Shown: positions 56,569 through 64,000 of the stretch, one piece after another
Numbering within the stretch: the first letter of the stretch is position 1
How the letters are laid out: each line of letters opens with the position of its first letter
Assembly (NCBI RefSeq): GCF_042432905.1
Contig: NZ_JBHLWI010000038.1
Span: 68,954-132,953, forward strand
DNA length: 64,000 nt
Source: Fontibacter flavus
GTDB taxonomy: Bacteria; Bacteroidota; Bacteroidia; Cytophagales; Cyclobacteriaceae
Direction of reading: 5' to 3'
Position numbers and translations under genes: made by a program
Notes under the pieces: generated by a model
Databases searched by the model: none
What the model was told of the DNA's origin: nothing
What the model saw: the letters and a program-made list of their open reading frames with translations, nothing else

Positions 56569-56823
56569 TTAATAGTGGTACCTGCATTGAAGAATGTATA
56601 TTGAATTGAGCTCTACTCTGTAAACCAGTCTGTGTTCTAGATTGATTCTTCGTGACCACCAACTTGAAAGATCATGTTTGAGGGGTTCTGGTTTTCCGGT
56701 CCCTTCAAATGGTGTCCTCAAGGACTCTTTGATCGACTCGTTGATTTTTTGGAGGGTTTTCCTGTCAGTATGTTGCCAAAAAAGGTAATCCTCCCATCCT
56801 GTGCTTAAAAAAATGATTTTCAT
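56569..56823 (-). CDS. yoeB: Txe/YoeB family toxin
   Basis: 84 residues. The YoeB layout is visible: WEDYLFWQHTDRKTLQKINE, GTGKPEPLKHDLSSWWSRRI, NLEHRLVYRVELNSIYILQC and the C-terminal RYHY. Glu, Arg and His of the ribonuclease site are present (E in KPEPLK, R in EHRLVYR, the final YHY). It cuts mRNA at the ribosome. It ends the pair with the antitoxin 17 bp upstream. Confidence 0.9.
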   Translation of the reverse strand: MKIIFLSTGWEDYLFWQHTDRKTLQKINESIKESLRTPFEGTGKPEPLKHDLSSWWSRRINLEHRLVYRVELNSIYILQCRYHY

Positions 56824-56840
56824 GGTGAAAGTGATAATTA

Positions 56841-57092
56841 TTATTCAAAAAGATTTTTTTCTTCTCCCATGCCTTTTTCAAATTCTTCTATTCCTCTCAA
56901 AAGTCGCTCAGCGTTTTTAGGGCTCTTTAACAAATAAAATGTTTCCAGCATGCTCTCATAGTCCGCCTTGGACATCACCACTACGTCTTCGCCATTGGCC
57001 CTTGTAACGAAAAGCGGAGACCTGTCATGGAATACTTTATCCAAAAAGCTTTTGAGGTGTTGCCTGAAATTTGAATAAGTTGTGATTTCCAT
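56841..57092 (-). CDS. yefM: YefM-type antitoxin
   Basis: 83 residues. The Phd/YefM fold: MEITTYSNFRQHLKSFLDKV, then PLFVTRANGEDVVVMSKADYESMLETFYLLKSP. The acidic C-terminus (GMGEEKNLFE) would wrap the toxin. It precedes yoeB by 17 bp and likely represses the pair as a complex. Confidence 0.9.
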   Translation of the reverse strand: MEITTYSNFRQHLKSFLDKVFHDRSPLFVTRANGEDVVVMSKADYESMLETFYLLKSPKNAERLLRGIEEFEKGMGEEKNLFE

Positions 57093-57277
57093 GGTTGTTC
57101 TTTTTTACATATTTAAGCAATTTGACTTATTGTACAATAATATGTACAAATCAATGAGCTGATTTTTAAAGTTCAAGGTGCCATTCTATAATTAATATAA
57201 ATCCTTGTTTTCTTATTTTGTCCTATTTTCATCAATTTTTCTAGCTTATTGCAGTATATTAGATAAAAAGTTGCCAA

Positions 57278-57460
57278 ATGATTACAAAAGAGAAAGTATT
57301 GGAAACGTTGAAAACCATGCCAAATGAGTTTTCCATTGATGATTTGATGGATAAATTGATCTTGCTTAACAAAGTTCAGGTTGGCATGGAGCAGGCAAAG
57401 AAAGGGGATTCTTATACATCAGATCAGGCGAAAAAACTGATTAAAGAATGGTCAAAGTAA
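57278..57460 (+). CDS. Probable antitoxin of a ParE-type pair
   Basis: 60 residues: MITKEKVLETLKTMPNEFSI, DDLMDKLILLNKVQVGMEQA and a Lys-rich end. No RHH strand, so it is of the short helical type often found before ParE/RelE toxins. Its end overlaps the toxin start by 13 bp. Confidence 0.65.
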   Translation: MITKEKVLETLKTMPNEFSIDDLMDKLILLNKVQVGMEQAKKGDSYTSDQAKKLIKEWSK

Positions 57461-57753
57461 AATGGTCCAAACAAGCAGTTGAAGATATTTTTGAAATCCG
57501 AAAGTTTTACAGTGAAACTTCAACCACATTTGCTGAAGAACTGGTAGATTTAATTTTTTCAAAAGAGATTTTATTAGCTCAATTTCCAGAAATCGGGAGA
57601 ATTGTTCCAGAATTAAACAACCGATTTGTCAGGGAGCTTATTTTCAGAAATTATAGGATTATTTATGTTATTTTTGATGAAGCGAATATTAGTGTATTAG
57701 CTGTTCATACCAGTTCTAGACCTTTGTCTGACATTTCCTTATTTGAGGGATAG
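57448..57753 (+). CDS. ParE/RelE-superfamily toxin
   Basis: 101 residues: MVKVKWSKQAVEDIFEIRKF, ILLAQFPEIGRIVPELN, FVRELIFRNYRIIYVIFDEA, SVLAVHTSSRPL. The core FPEIGR and YRIIY are family marks. ParE toxins poison gyrase; RelE toxins cut mRNA; sequence alone favours ParE. Coupled to its antitoxin. Confidence 0.8.
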   Translation: MVKVKWSKQAVEDIFEIRKFYSETSTTFAEELVDLIFSKEILLAQFPEIGRIVPELNNRFVRELIFRNYRIIYVIFDEANISVLAVHTSSRPLSDISLFEG

Positions 57754-57807
57754 TACTCTCAATTCCCTCCTTATTGCTAATTTGCATCTTCAAAATTTCC
57801 CGGACAA

Positions 57808-59073
57808 ATGATCGACAGCACCCCTTTGGCAGAACGTATGCGGCCTTCCCGATTGGAAGAGCTGATAGGACAGGAGCACCTGACGGCACCCACAGCTTTT
57901 TTGTATAAGGCCATCAAGTCAGGGAATGTGCCTTCCCTGATCTTTTGGGGACCTCCAGGGGTAGGGAAAACCACCATTGCCAACATCATTGCCAATGAAA
58001 TCAAAGTCCCTTTCTATACCCTCTCCGCCATCAGTTCGGGAGTAAAGGATATCAGAGAAGTCATTGAGAAAGCCAAATACCAAAGGGGAGCCGTACTCTT
58101 CATCGACGAGATCCACCGCTTCAACAAATCCCAGCAGGATGCCCTCTTAGGGGCCGTGGAAAAAGGAGTCATCCGTCTGATCGGCGCCACCACAGAAAAC
58201 CCGTCCTTCGAAGTCAATGCTGCCCTGCTTTCCAGATGTCAGGTCTATACCCTGAATTCCTTGGGCAAGCATGAACTTGAAGCCATGTTAAAGCAGGCGA
58301 TGGAAAAAGATGTAGAGCTGAAGAAAAAGCACATCGAACTCCAGGAAACGGAAGCGCTGCTTCGTATGTCTGGAGGGGATGGCAGGAAGCTGCTCAACCT
58401 GTTTGAGATAGTCATTGAGGGCATCAATGAGGATCCCTGTGTGATCACCAATGAAAAGGTGATTCAGATTGCCCAACAGAAAATAGCTCTTTATGACAAA
58501 TCAGGTGAGCAGCATTACGACATCATCTCCGCCTTTATCAAATCCATCAGAGGATCTGACCCAAATGCGGCCGTGTATTGGTTGGCCAGGATGATTGAAG
58601 GAGGGGAGGATGTGAAATTTATCGCGAGAAGATTGGTGATTTTGGCCTCCGAAGACATTGGCAATGCCAACCCAAATGCGCTGTTATTGGCTACTAACTG
58701 CTTTGAAGCTGTGAAAATGATCGGCTATCCTGAGTCGAGAATTATCCTTTCGCAGTGTGTAACTTATTTGGCTTCATCTGCCAAGAGTAATGCGTCATAT
58801 ATGGCCATCAACCGGGCCCAGGCTTTGGTCAAGGAAACCGGGGATCTACCTGTTCCTCTTCATCTCCGAAATGCCCCTACCAAGCTGATGAAGGACCTGA
58901 ATTATGGAAAAGAGTACAAGTATTCGCATGACTATGCAGGGAATTTTGTTGCACAGGAATTTCTGCCAGACGATATCAAAAACACCAAACTTTACGAGCC
59001 CGGAAATAACGCCAGAGAAAATGAACTGAGGAGGTTTCTGGGGGAAAGGTGGAAGGGGAAGTATGGGTATTAA
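57808..59073 (+). CDS. rarA: Replication-associated recombination protein A
   Basis: 421 residues. RarA/MgsA order: PLAERMRPSRLEELIGQEHL, FWGPPGVGKTTIANIIA (Walker A), VLFIDEIHRFNKSQQD (Walker B), IGATTENPSFEVNAALLSRC (sensor 1), then the tetramerisation domain with DPNAAVYWLARMIEGGEDVKF and C-terminal LRRFLGERWKGK. It acts at stalled replication forks. Its start lies 54 bp after the toxin gene. Confidence 0.95.
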   Translation: MIDSTPLAERMRPSRLEELIGQEHLTAPTAFLYKAIKSGNVPSLIFWGPPGVGKTTIANIIANEIKVPFYTLSAISSGVKDIREVIEKAKYQRGAVLFIDEIHRFNKSQQDALLGAVEKGVIRLIGATTENPSFEVNAALLSRCQVYTLNSLGKHELEAMLKQAMEKDVELKKKHIELQETEALLRMSGGDGRKLLNLFEIVIEGINEDPCVITNEKVIQIAQQKIALYDKSGEQHYDIISAFIKSIRGSDPNAAVYWLARMIEGGEDVKFIARRLVILASEDIGNANPNALLLATNCFEAVKMIGYPESRIILSQCVTYLASSAKSNASYMAINRAQALVKETGDLPVPLHLRNAPTKLMKDLNYGKEYKYSHDYAGNFVAQEFLPDDIKNTKLYEPGNNARENELRRFLGERWKGKYGY

Positions 59074-59282
59074 GTGGAATGTCGAAAGGCGGATTTCGGA
59101 AAAATATAGCCCTACAATTTCTGTTCTGATCTTTTGATTAGAATCGGTTGGAAGTAGATTCAATAATTGAAGTAATTTCCAAATATCTTCTAGTGCATTA
59201 ATTTAATCGGATAAGTTAATGCGATACTTATGATTAGTTTATTTGTTTTTTTAAATTGATTTCAGCTCAACTTTTTTGGATA

Positions 59283-59633
59283 ATGAAAAAGGATTTGAAG
59301 GATCGGACGAAAAAATTCGCATTGACTGTCATTGATATGGTCGAAAATATCCCAAACAAGCCAGCGGGAAATGTCATAAAAAGGCAACTTTTGAAATCTT
59401 CCACATCTATTGGTGCGAATTATCGGTCCGCTTTAAGGGGACGATCAAAAGCAGAGTTTATTTCAAAAATTGGGATCGTGGAGGAAGAAGCCGATGAAAC
59501 TGTTTTTTGGTTGGAGTTGCTTAACGATAGTGGGTTGGTCCACCAAAGTTTGATTAACCCTCTTTTGGATGAAGCAAATCAATTGACTGCGATTTTCACT
59601 TCAATGGGAAAAACAGCAAAAACAACTAAATAA
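59283..59633 (+). CDS. Four-helix bundle (23S rRNA intervening-sequence-type) protein
   Basis: 116 residues from MKKDLKDRTKKFALTVIDMV. The family signature is KRQLLKSSTSIGANYRSALRGRSKAEFISKIGIVEEEADETVFWLE. Homologues are coded inside 23S rRNA insertions or stand free, as here; function unknown. It lies between RarA and the nitroreductase, near a short repeat remnant at 59080. Confidence 0.85.
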   Translation: MKKDLKDRTKKFALTVIDMVENIPNKPAGNVIKRQLLKSSTSIGANYRSALRGRSKAEFISKIGIVEEEADETVFWLELLNDSGLVHQSLINPLLDEANQLTAIFTSMGKTAKTTK

Positions 59634-59729
59634 TATCGTTTAGTTATATTTAACTATTTCGACATCCGCCTTGCGAAATCCCCCTTCTTAATGATATCCT
59701 AAATTTCCTGAACTCCTTAATGGTTCAAT

Positions 59730-60461
59730 CTACTTTTCGAAGATTACTTCCTCATTAGGCACCCTAAACCTATCCCCATAAATCCCCTCCGGAAGGCCTT
59801 TGCCGCAACCTATTATCATGTTGATTTCAGCGCCTGAAGGCAAGTCCAAAAGTTTTTTTACCCTTTTGGAATCAAAGCCTTCCATGGGGCAGGTATCGTA
59901 ACCTTCAGCTTTCATGGCATACATAAAAGTCATGGCTGCCAAGGCTGCACTTTTATGTACGGATATCCTGACATCAGTTTCACTGACCTCCCTGACCATT
60001 GGCCGCGCAAAACCTACAAAAAGAGCGATCATATTTTTTACAAATGACCAAAGTGGGTACTTGGAATAGAGTTTGGGAATCAGGTTTCCAAAGTAGGACA
60101 AAGCCTGTTTTTGTTTATGGGCAGGAGCATTCTTGAACCTTTCCTGAATATGGTCATAATTGGCCTTTGCCCTTGATTTCCACTTATCCCTTCTGGCGAC
60201 AATGACGACAAGTTCCCTGGCAGTGGTCGCTGCTTTTTGCCCCATACAAAGTTTGGCCAACTTGTATTTCAATGGGGATGTTTCCGGAATCCTGTAAAAT
60301 TCCCACAACTGAAGGTTGCTGCTGTTAGGAGCCAAGGTGGCTGTTTCCAGACATTTTTGTACCACCTCGTGGTCAAAAGCCTCTTTTTGATCGAAAATCC
60401 TCACAGATCTTCTTGCTTTGACCACTTCAAAAAATCCCGTATTGTCAGTTTCTTCCTTCAT
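59730..60461 (-). CDS. Nitroreductase family protein
   Basis: 243 residues: VKARRSVRIFDQKEAFDHEV, LETATLAPNSSNLQLWEFYR, KSAALAAMTFMYAMKAEGYD, and IGCGKGLPEGIYGDRFRVP. The RRS/RIF and N-S-S-N-L-Q residues bind FMN. It reduces nitroaromatics or related compounds with NAD(P)H. Minus strand, alone. Confidence 0.85.
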   Translation of the reverse strand: MKEETDNTGFFEVVKARRSVRIFDQKEAFDHEVVQKCLETATLAPNSSNLQLWEFYRIPETSPLKYKLAKLCMGQKAATTARELVVIVARRDKWKSRAKANYDHIQERFKNAPAHKQKQALSYFGNLIPKLYSKYPLWSFVKNMIALFVGFARPMVREVSETDVRISVHKSAALAAMTFMYAMKAEGYDTCPMEGFDSKRVKKLLDLPSGAEINMIIGCGKGLPEGIYGDRFRVPNEEVIFEK

Positions 60462-60562
60462 TTTCTCGATTTATTTTAGAGATTAGTTAAGCGCAACTTA
60501 CTTTTGGTTATATTCAAAGCCTAAAATTACATTTTAAAATTTCAACTTTTAACCCTTTGCCT

Positions 60563-62050
60563 ATGGTATTACAATTAATCAGGTTGGAACTATTGAAAAC
60601 CATAAGGTCTACCTCTTTTGCAAAATCTGCTTTGGTAGCTGTCTTTCTTGGTTTTTTAGCCTTGGTTCTTTTGTCCTATGTTCTGATTTTGGGAGTTTTC
60701 CTCAAGGAAGTTCTCGAAAAGGGTTTAGGGAGTTCAGATGCATTTGCTACGCTGAGCGGTGGGTTGATCTACTTTTATTTGCTGGAGTTCATGTACCGGT
60801 ATTTTGTTCAGAAATTACCGGTGATGGAGCTGGAAAGTTTTCTTCATCTTCCTATCAAAAAAAGTAAAATCATCCATTTTCTTTTGGGAAGATCTTTCAT
60901 TTCTCCCCTGACATTGATTGCACCTTTACTCTTTATTCCATTTGCTTTTAGGGAAGTGGGGCCAAGATTTGGGGATTTTGCAGCTTTTTCATGGCTCGGT
61001 TCAGTGGTTTTGACCAGTTGGTCTCTGCATTGGCTGATGCTGTGGTTCAAACAAAAGTTTGAGGACAGTGTCATCGGGCTGGCTACTGTTTTCTTGGTCA
61101 TGTTGCTGGGTGCAGGGTCTAACTATCTTGGCTGGTTTAATCTAGGGGAACTGATCAAGCCTATATTCGATTGGTCGGTGGTCTCTCCTGTTCCGGTGGC
61201 GGTTTTACTGGTGGTGTTTTTGCTGTTGTACAGGTTGGCTTTCACCTTTTATTATCATAATGCTTATTTGGAGGATCTTGCAGAAGAAGAGAGTATCAGA
61301 TTCGTTAATCAGGATCTTGGGTTTTTCAACCGTTTTGAGTTGGCTGGGCAATTGGCCAATTTGGAATGGAAACTGATCATCCGCCATAAGAAGAGTAGGA
61401 CCTATTTGATGTTGGCGGGTTTTTTCCTGCTCTATGGCTTGATATTTTACACAAACCCCGCCTATGAAACAGAGGAAGGTTTTAGCCATATGTTCATCTT
61501 TGTGGGTACCTTTATTACCAGTATTTTCATGTTACAATATGGGCAGCTTTTTCTAAGCTGGAATTCAGCGAATTTTGATTTCTTTCTCAATAGGAAAAAT
61601 GGGGTAGAAGCTTTGGTAAAAGGGAAATACCTATTGTTCGTCGCGACATCTATTTTTTGTTTGGTAGTGACTGTGCCTTATGTGTATTTTGGCTGGCATA
61701 TCCTGTTGATCCATTTGTCTACCTTTCTTTTCAATATGGGAGTGGTCATTCACTTGGTGATCTATATGTCCTTATGGAAGCCTAAGCCTATGGATTTGAA
61801 TAAAGGGGCCATGTTCAACTACGAGGGTGTCGGTATCGCGCAGTTTCTGATGATGATTCCGATATTTATTGGGCCATACATTATTTACTTCCCCTTTGCC
61901 TTATTGATCAATCAATATGCAGGATTAATTGCACTGGCTGCAACAGGAATGGTGGGGATCATTGGGTTCCCGTATTTTTCAAATATTGCGGTTCAGAGAG
62001 TGCTGAAAAACAGATACGAAATTTCTTCATCATTTAGACAAGAGTTATGA
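60563..62050 (+). CDS. ABC transporter permease of the DUF5687 family
   Basis: 495 residues from MVLQLIRLELLKTIRSTSFA (a TTG two codons upstream is not favoured). About 12 membrane segments; NLEWKLIIRHKKSRTYLMLA begins the second half, as in the two-fold repeat of these exporters. Its stop overlaps the ATPase gene by 4 bp. It probably forms an export channel with the next protein. Substrate unknown. Confidence 0.8.
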   Translation: MVLQLIRLELLKTIRSTSFAKSALVAVFLGFLALVLLSYVLILGVFLKEVLEKGLGSSDAFATLSGGLIYFYLLEFMYRYFVQKLPVMELESFLHLPIKKSKIIHFLLGRSFISPLTLIAPLLFIPFAFREVGPRFGDFAAFSWLGSVVLTSWSLHWLMLWFKQKFEDSVIGLATVFLVMLLGAGSNYLGWFNLGELIKPIFDWSVVSPVPVAVLLVVFLLLYRLAFTFYYHNAYLEDLAEEESIRFVNQDLGFFNRFELAGQLANLEWKLIIRHKKSRTYLMLAGFFLLYGLIFYTNPAYETEEGFSHMFIFVGTFITSIFMLQYGQLFLSWNSANFDFFLNRKNGVEALVKGKYLLFVATSIFCLVVTVPYVYFGWHILLIHLSTFLFNMGVVIHLVIYMSLWKPKPMDLNKGAMFNYEGVGIAQFLMMIPIFIGPYIIYFPFALLINQYAGLIALAATGMVGIIGFPYFSNIAVQRVLKNRYEISSSFRQEL

Positions 62051-62742
62051 TTGTAGTTCAAGATCTTAAAAAACAATATAAAGATGCTGTGGTACTGGAT
62101 GTGCCAAGTTTAGAGATTCCGCGTTCCCAATGTTTTGGATTGGTGGGGAACAATGGAGCAGGTAAAACTACCCTTTTCCGAATCATGCTGGACCTGGTAA
62201 GGGCTACTTCCGGTAGGGTAATGCTGGAGGATATTGATGTGAGTAAAAATGAAGATTGGAAGAGCAGGGTAGGGGCCTTTTTGGATGAGCATATGTTGCT
62301 TTCCTACCTTACCCCGGATGAATATTTTGAGGCACTGAGGAAGATTTACCTGCTTTCAGAGGAAGATCTGAGGCTTCATTTGGCCAAGTTTGAGGAGCTT
62401 TTCAATGAGGAAATTCTCGGTAAGAAAAAATACATCAGGGATCTATCAAAGGGTAATCTTAAGAAAGTCGGTATTGCTGCAGCCATGATGGGCAATCCGG
62501 AGGTGGTGATGCTGGATGAACCTTTTGAAAATCTCGATCCAAGTTCCCAGGTCAGGTTAAAAAAACTCATTCTACAGGAGAAGGAAATGTCGCAGAGAAC
62601 TTTTCTGATTTCGAGCCATGACCTGAATCATGTCACTGAAATCTGTGATAGGATTGTATTGTTGGAAAAAGGAAAGGTGATCAAAGATCTTCAGGAGAAA
62701 TCCACGATGGTGGAGGAGTTGAATGCTTATTTTGGAACCTGA
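62047..62742 (+). CDS. ABC transporter ATP-binding protein
   Basis: 231 residues. Walker A GLVGNNGAGKTTLFRIML, signature RDLSKGNLKKVGIAAAM, Walker B VVMLDEPFENLDPSS, H-loop ISSHDL. Overlaps the permease by 4 bp (ATGA). The pair is an exporter. Confidence 0.92.
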   Translation: MIVVQDLKKQYKDAVVLDVPSLEIPRSQCFGLVGNNGAGKTTLFRIMLDLVRATSGRVMLEDIDVSKNEDWKSRVGAFLDEHMLLSYLTPDEYFEALRKIYLLSEEDLRLHLAKFEELFNEEILGKKKYIRDLSKGNLKKVGIAAAMMGNPEVVMLDEPFENLDPSSQVRLKKLILQEKEMSQRTFLISSHDLNHVTEICDRIVLLEKGKVIKDLQEKSTMVEELNAYFGT

Positions 62743-62757
62743 TTTAGTTGATTGGAA

Positions 62758-63519
62758 ATGGATTTGGGGATTAAAGGGAAATCAGCATTGGTAATGGCTT
62801 CCAGCAAAGGGCTGGGTAAGGCAGTTGCCAAGGAACTGGTCAGAGAAGGGGCAAATGTCATGCTCTGTGGTAGAAATGAGCATACACTTCTAGAGACCAG
62901 AGATGAAATCATACAAGAAGGTACCGGTAAGGTTGAAAAGGTTGTTTGTGATCTTTCTCAGGCCAAAGACCGTCAAGAGCTATTCGAAGCGACAATGGCT
63001 GTTTTTGGAAAGATCGATTTATTGGTCACCAATACAGGCGGGCCAAGTCCAGGCCAATTCGAAAAATTCGACATGGATGATTGGAAGGGATTCTACAATG
63101 ATATTTTCCTTTCTGCCGCAGATATGATCAAAATGGTTGTTCCAGGTATGAAGCAGCGACAATTTGGAAGGGTCTTGACCATTACCTCTGTTTCGAGTAA
63201 GCAGCCGGTGGATAACCTGATAACGTCCAACGTCACTCGTTCCAGCCTTCTGGGGCTGGTCAAGAGCCTTTCCAATGAATTGGCTCCTCATGGTATCACT
63301 GTCAACAATATCATGCCAGGTTATACCTTAACAGACCGTCTCCAACAGCTGATGGCGGGGAATCCTCAGTTGGATCAAATCAAGGAAAGTATTCCTATGA
63401 AGCGATTTGGGACAGTGGAAGAGTTTGCTGCTGCAGCCGTTTTTTTACTCAGTGAGCGCGCGAGTTATATCACAGGCCAGTCATTGGCAGTAGATGGGGG
63501 AGTGATCAAGGGGTATTAG
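62758..63519 (+). CDS. SDR family oxidoreductase
   Basis: 253 residues from MDLGIKGKSALVMASSKGLG. The NAD(P) motif is ASSKGLGKAVAKEL. In the catalytic region ITSVSSKQPVDNLITSNVTRSSLLGLVK, the usual Tyr of YxxxK is replaced: the segment reads N-x-x-x-R. Many SDRs of the 3-oxoacyl reductase type have Y-K here. Loss of Tyr suggests a modified or non-catalytic member. It starts 16 bp after the ABC gene, same strand. Confidence 0.82.
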   Translation: MDLGIKGKSALVMASSKGLGKAVAKELVREGANVMLCGRNEHTLLETRDEIIQEGTGKVEKVVCDLSQAKDRQELFEATMAVFGKIDLLVTNTGGPSPGQFEKFDMDDWKGFYNDIFLSAADMIKMVVPGMKQRQFGRVLTITSVSSKQPVDNLITSNVTRSSLLGLVKSLSNELAPHGITVNNIMPGYTLTDRLQQLMAGNPQLDQIKESIPMKRFGTVEEFAAAAVFLLSERASYITGQSLAVDGGVIKGY

Positions 63520-63966
63520 GAAAGAAAGTTTGCGAGTGTTAGGGGTATATTGTTTCTAATCCTTCTGGGCGAAGTCTCTCTTAACCATTAGAAGTCGAAT
63601 TGCAAATTCCTTCGGATAATTAGGTGTAGTTACACACCTAGCGCCCCCTGCCAATCTTCACCTAGCTGGTGGACGGGGGAGCTTAATGCCTACCTTCAGG
63701 TCCTTCGTTTCGTAAACTCCTTACTGAAAGCTGAACATTTCGTATTCTCTTGGTGCATAAAAAGGAATGAACATACATGCTTTATTCTTCGATATCGAAG
63801 ATGTACCGAAAAAAACATTCACATTCTTACATTCACCAAAAAAAAAGTTTTTCACAAACTAAAAAATGCTTTCTTTATATTTTAACGACATTTTCATCTT
63901 TATTTTTTTGCAACTAACGGATTAATACTCCATATTGGAAAATCTTTTAATTTTAATATTCATTCA
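63520..63966. other. Gene-free stretch with short hairpins
   Basis: I see no gene. Two hairpins occur: AGGTGT-N6-ACACCT (63631-63648) and a longer imperfect pairing of AGCGCCCCCTG with GACGGGGGAGCT (about 63649-63692). The second half is AT-rich and probably carries the promoter of the gene starting at 63967. Confidence 0.5.
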
Positions 63967-64000
63967 ATGAAAACAATTTTCCAATTTACCCCCCCCCCCC
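63967..64000 (+). CDS. Start of a gene cut by the window edge
   Basis: MKTIFQFTP and then Pro codons from a run of 12 C (63989-64000), which reaches the end of the window. Too short to identify. The poly-C may be a real phase-variable tract or an assembly end. Confidence 0.3.
   Translation, partial: MKTIFQFTPPP

Noticed and set aside
63620..63720. A riboswitch before the last gene
   Set aside because: Short GC hairpins are present but I find no conserved core of cobalamin, SAM or TPP riboswitches, and the gap to the gene is long.
1..64000. CRISPR array or tyrosine integrase
   Set aside because: No regularly spaced repeats and no R-HxxR-Y recombinase seen on either strand.

Overview
The window looks like chromosomal DNA of a marine or freshwater Bacteroidota bacterium, most likely of the Algoriphagus/Aquiflexum type (Cyclobacteriaceae). 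This is inferred from the gene families (DUF4221, DUF5687 and DUF6807 proteins, OMP beta-barrel TonB receptor, IorAB oxidoreductase, paired DUF1801 proteins), from lipoprotein and Tat-type leaders, and from promoters matching TTG-N20-TAnnTTTG. No sequence search was possible.

Layout. 1-12.4 kb is chromosomal: a truncated sugar dehydrogenase, a Tat-exported sugar-phosphate isomerase-like protein, an MFS transporter, an aminotransferase, a secreted esterase, two DUF1801 genes, a TonB-dependent receptor broken by one frameshift and one nonsense codon, and two convergent Fic genes, one with an N-terminal BRO domain. 12.42-40.74 kb appears to be one 28.3-kb genomic island at tRNA-Asn. A 9-bp copy of the tRNA 3' acceptor strand with a terminator lies at the left end, and the intact tRNA-Asn lies at the right end beside a large serine recombinase that reads into it. 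40.8-64 kb is chromosomal again: an IorAB molybdenum oxidoreductase pair, a LexA-like repressor divergent from a Y-family polymerase, an Ogt repair protein, lipoamide dehydrogenase, GDPD, threonine aldolase, two toxin-antitoxin pairs, RarA, a nitroreductase, an ABC exporter and an SDR. A new gene starts at the right edge in a poly-C run.

The island is a defence island. Its core (19.7-35.8 kb) is a complete type 1 BREX operon, brxA-brxB-brxC-pglX-pglZ-brxL, with overlapping or nearly touching genes. Two further genes are fused to this transcription unit: a TPR protein with an HELTH zinc-protease motif in front, and a RES-domain (putative NAD+-consuming) toxin 4 bp behind brxL. The middle of pglX, downstream of the NPPY motif, is much more AT-rich than its ends, as expected for an exchanged target-recognition region. 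To the left is a second possible defence cassette (Mrr-like nuclease, DUF2971, unknown 459-aa protein), a small resolvase beside a strongly structured non-coding segment, and a divergent regulator region. To the right are an unknown gene, a ParB-methyltransferase fusion and small unknown genes. Three identical-geometry GTTG-N15-CAAC sites suggest a local regulon.

The most interesting points are the TPR-zincin and RES genes welded to BREX, the tRNA-Asn island ends with an integrase whose C-terminus would change between integrated and excised states, the structured segment at 16.1-16.46 kb, the 12.5-15.6 kb cassette, and the two tandem palindromic operators between the LexA-like gene and dinB.
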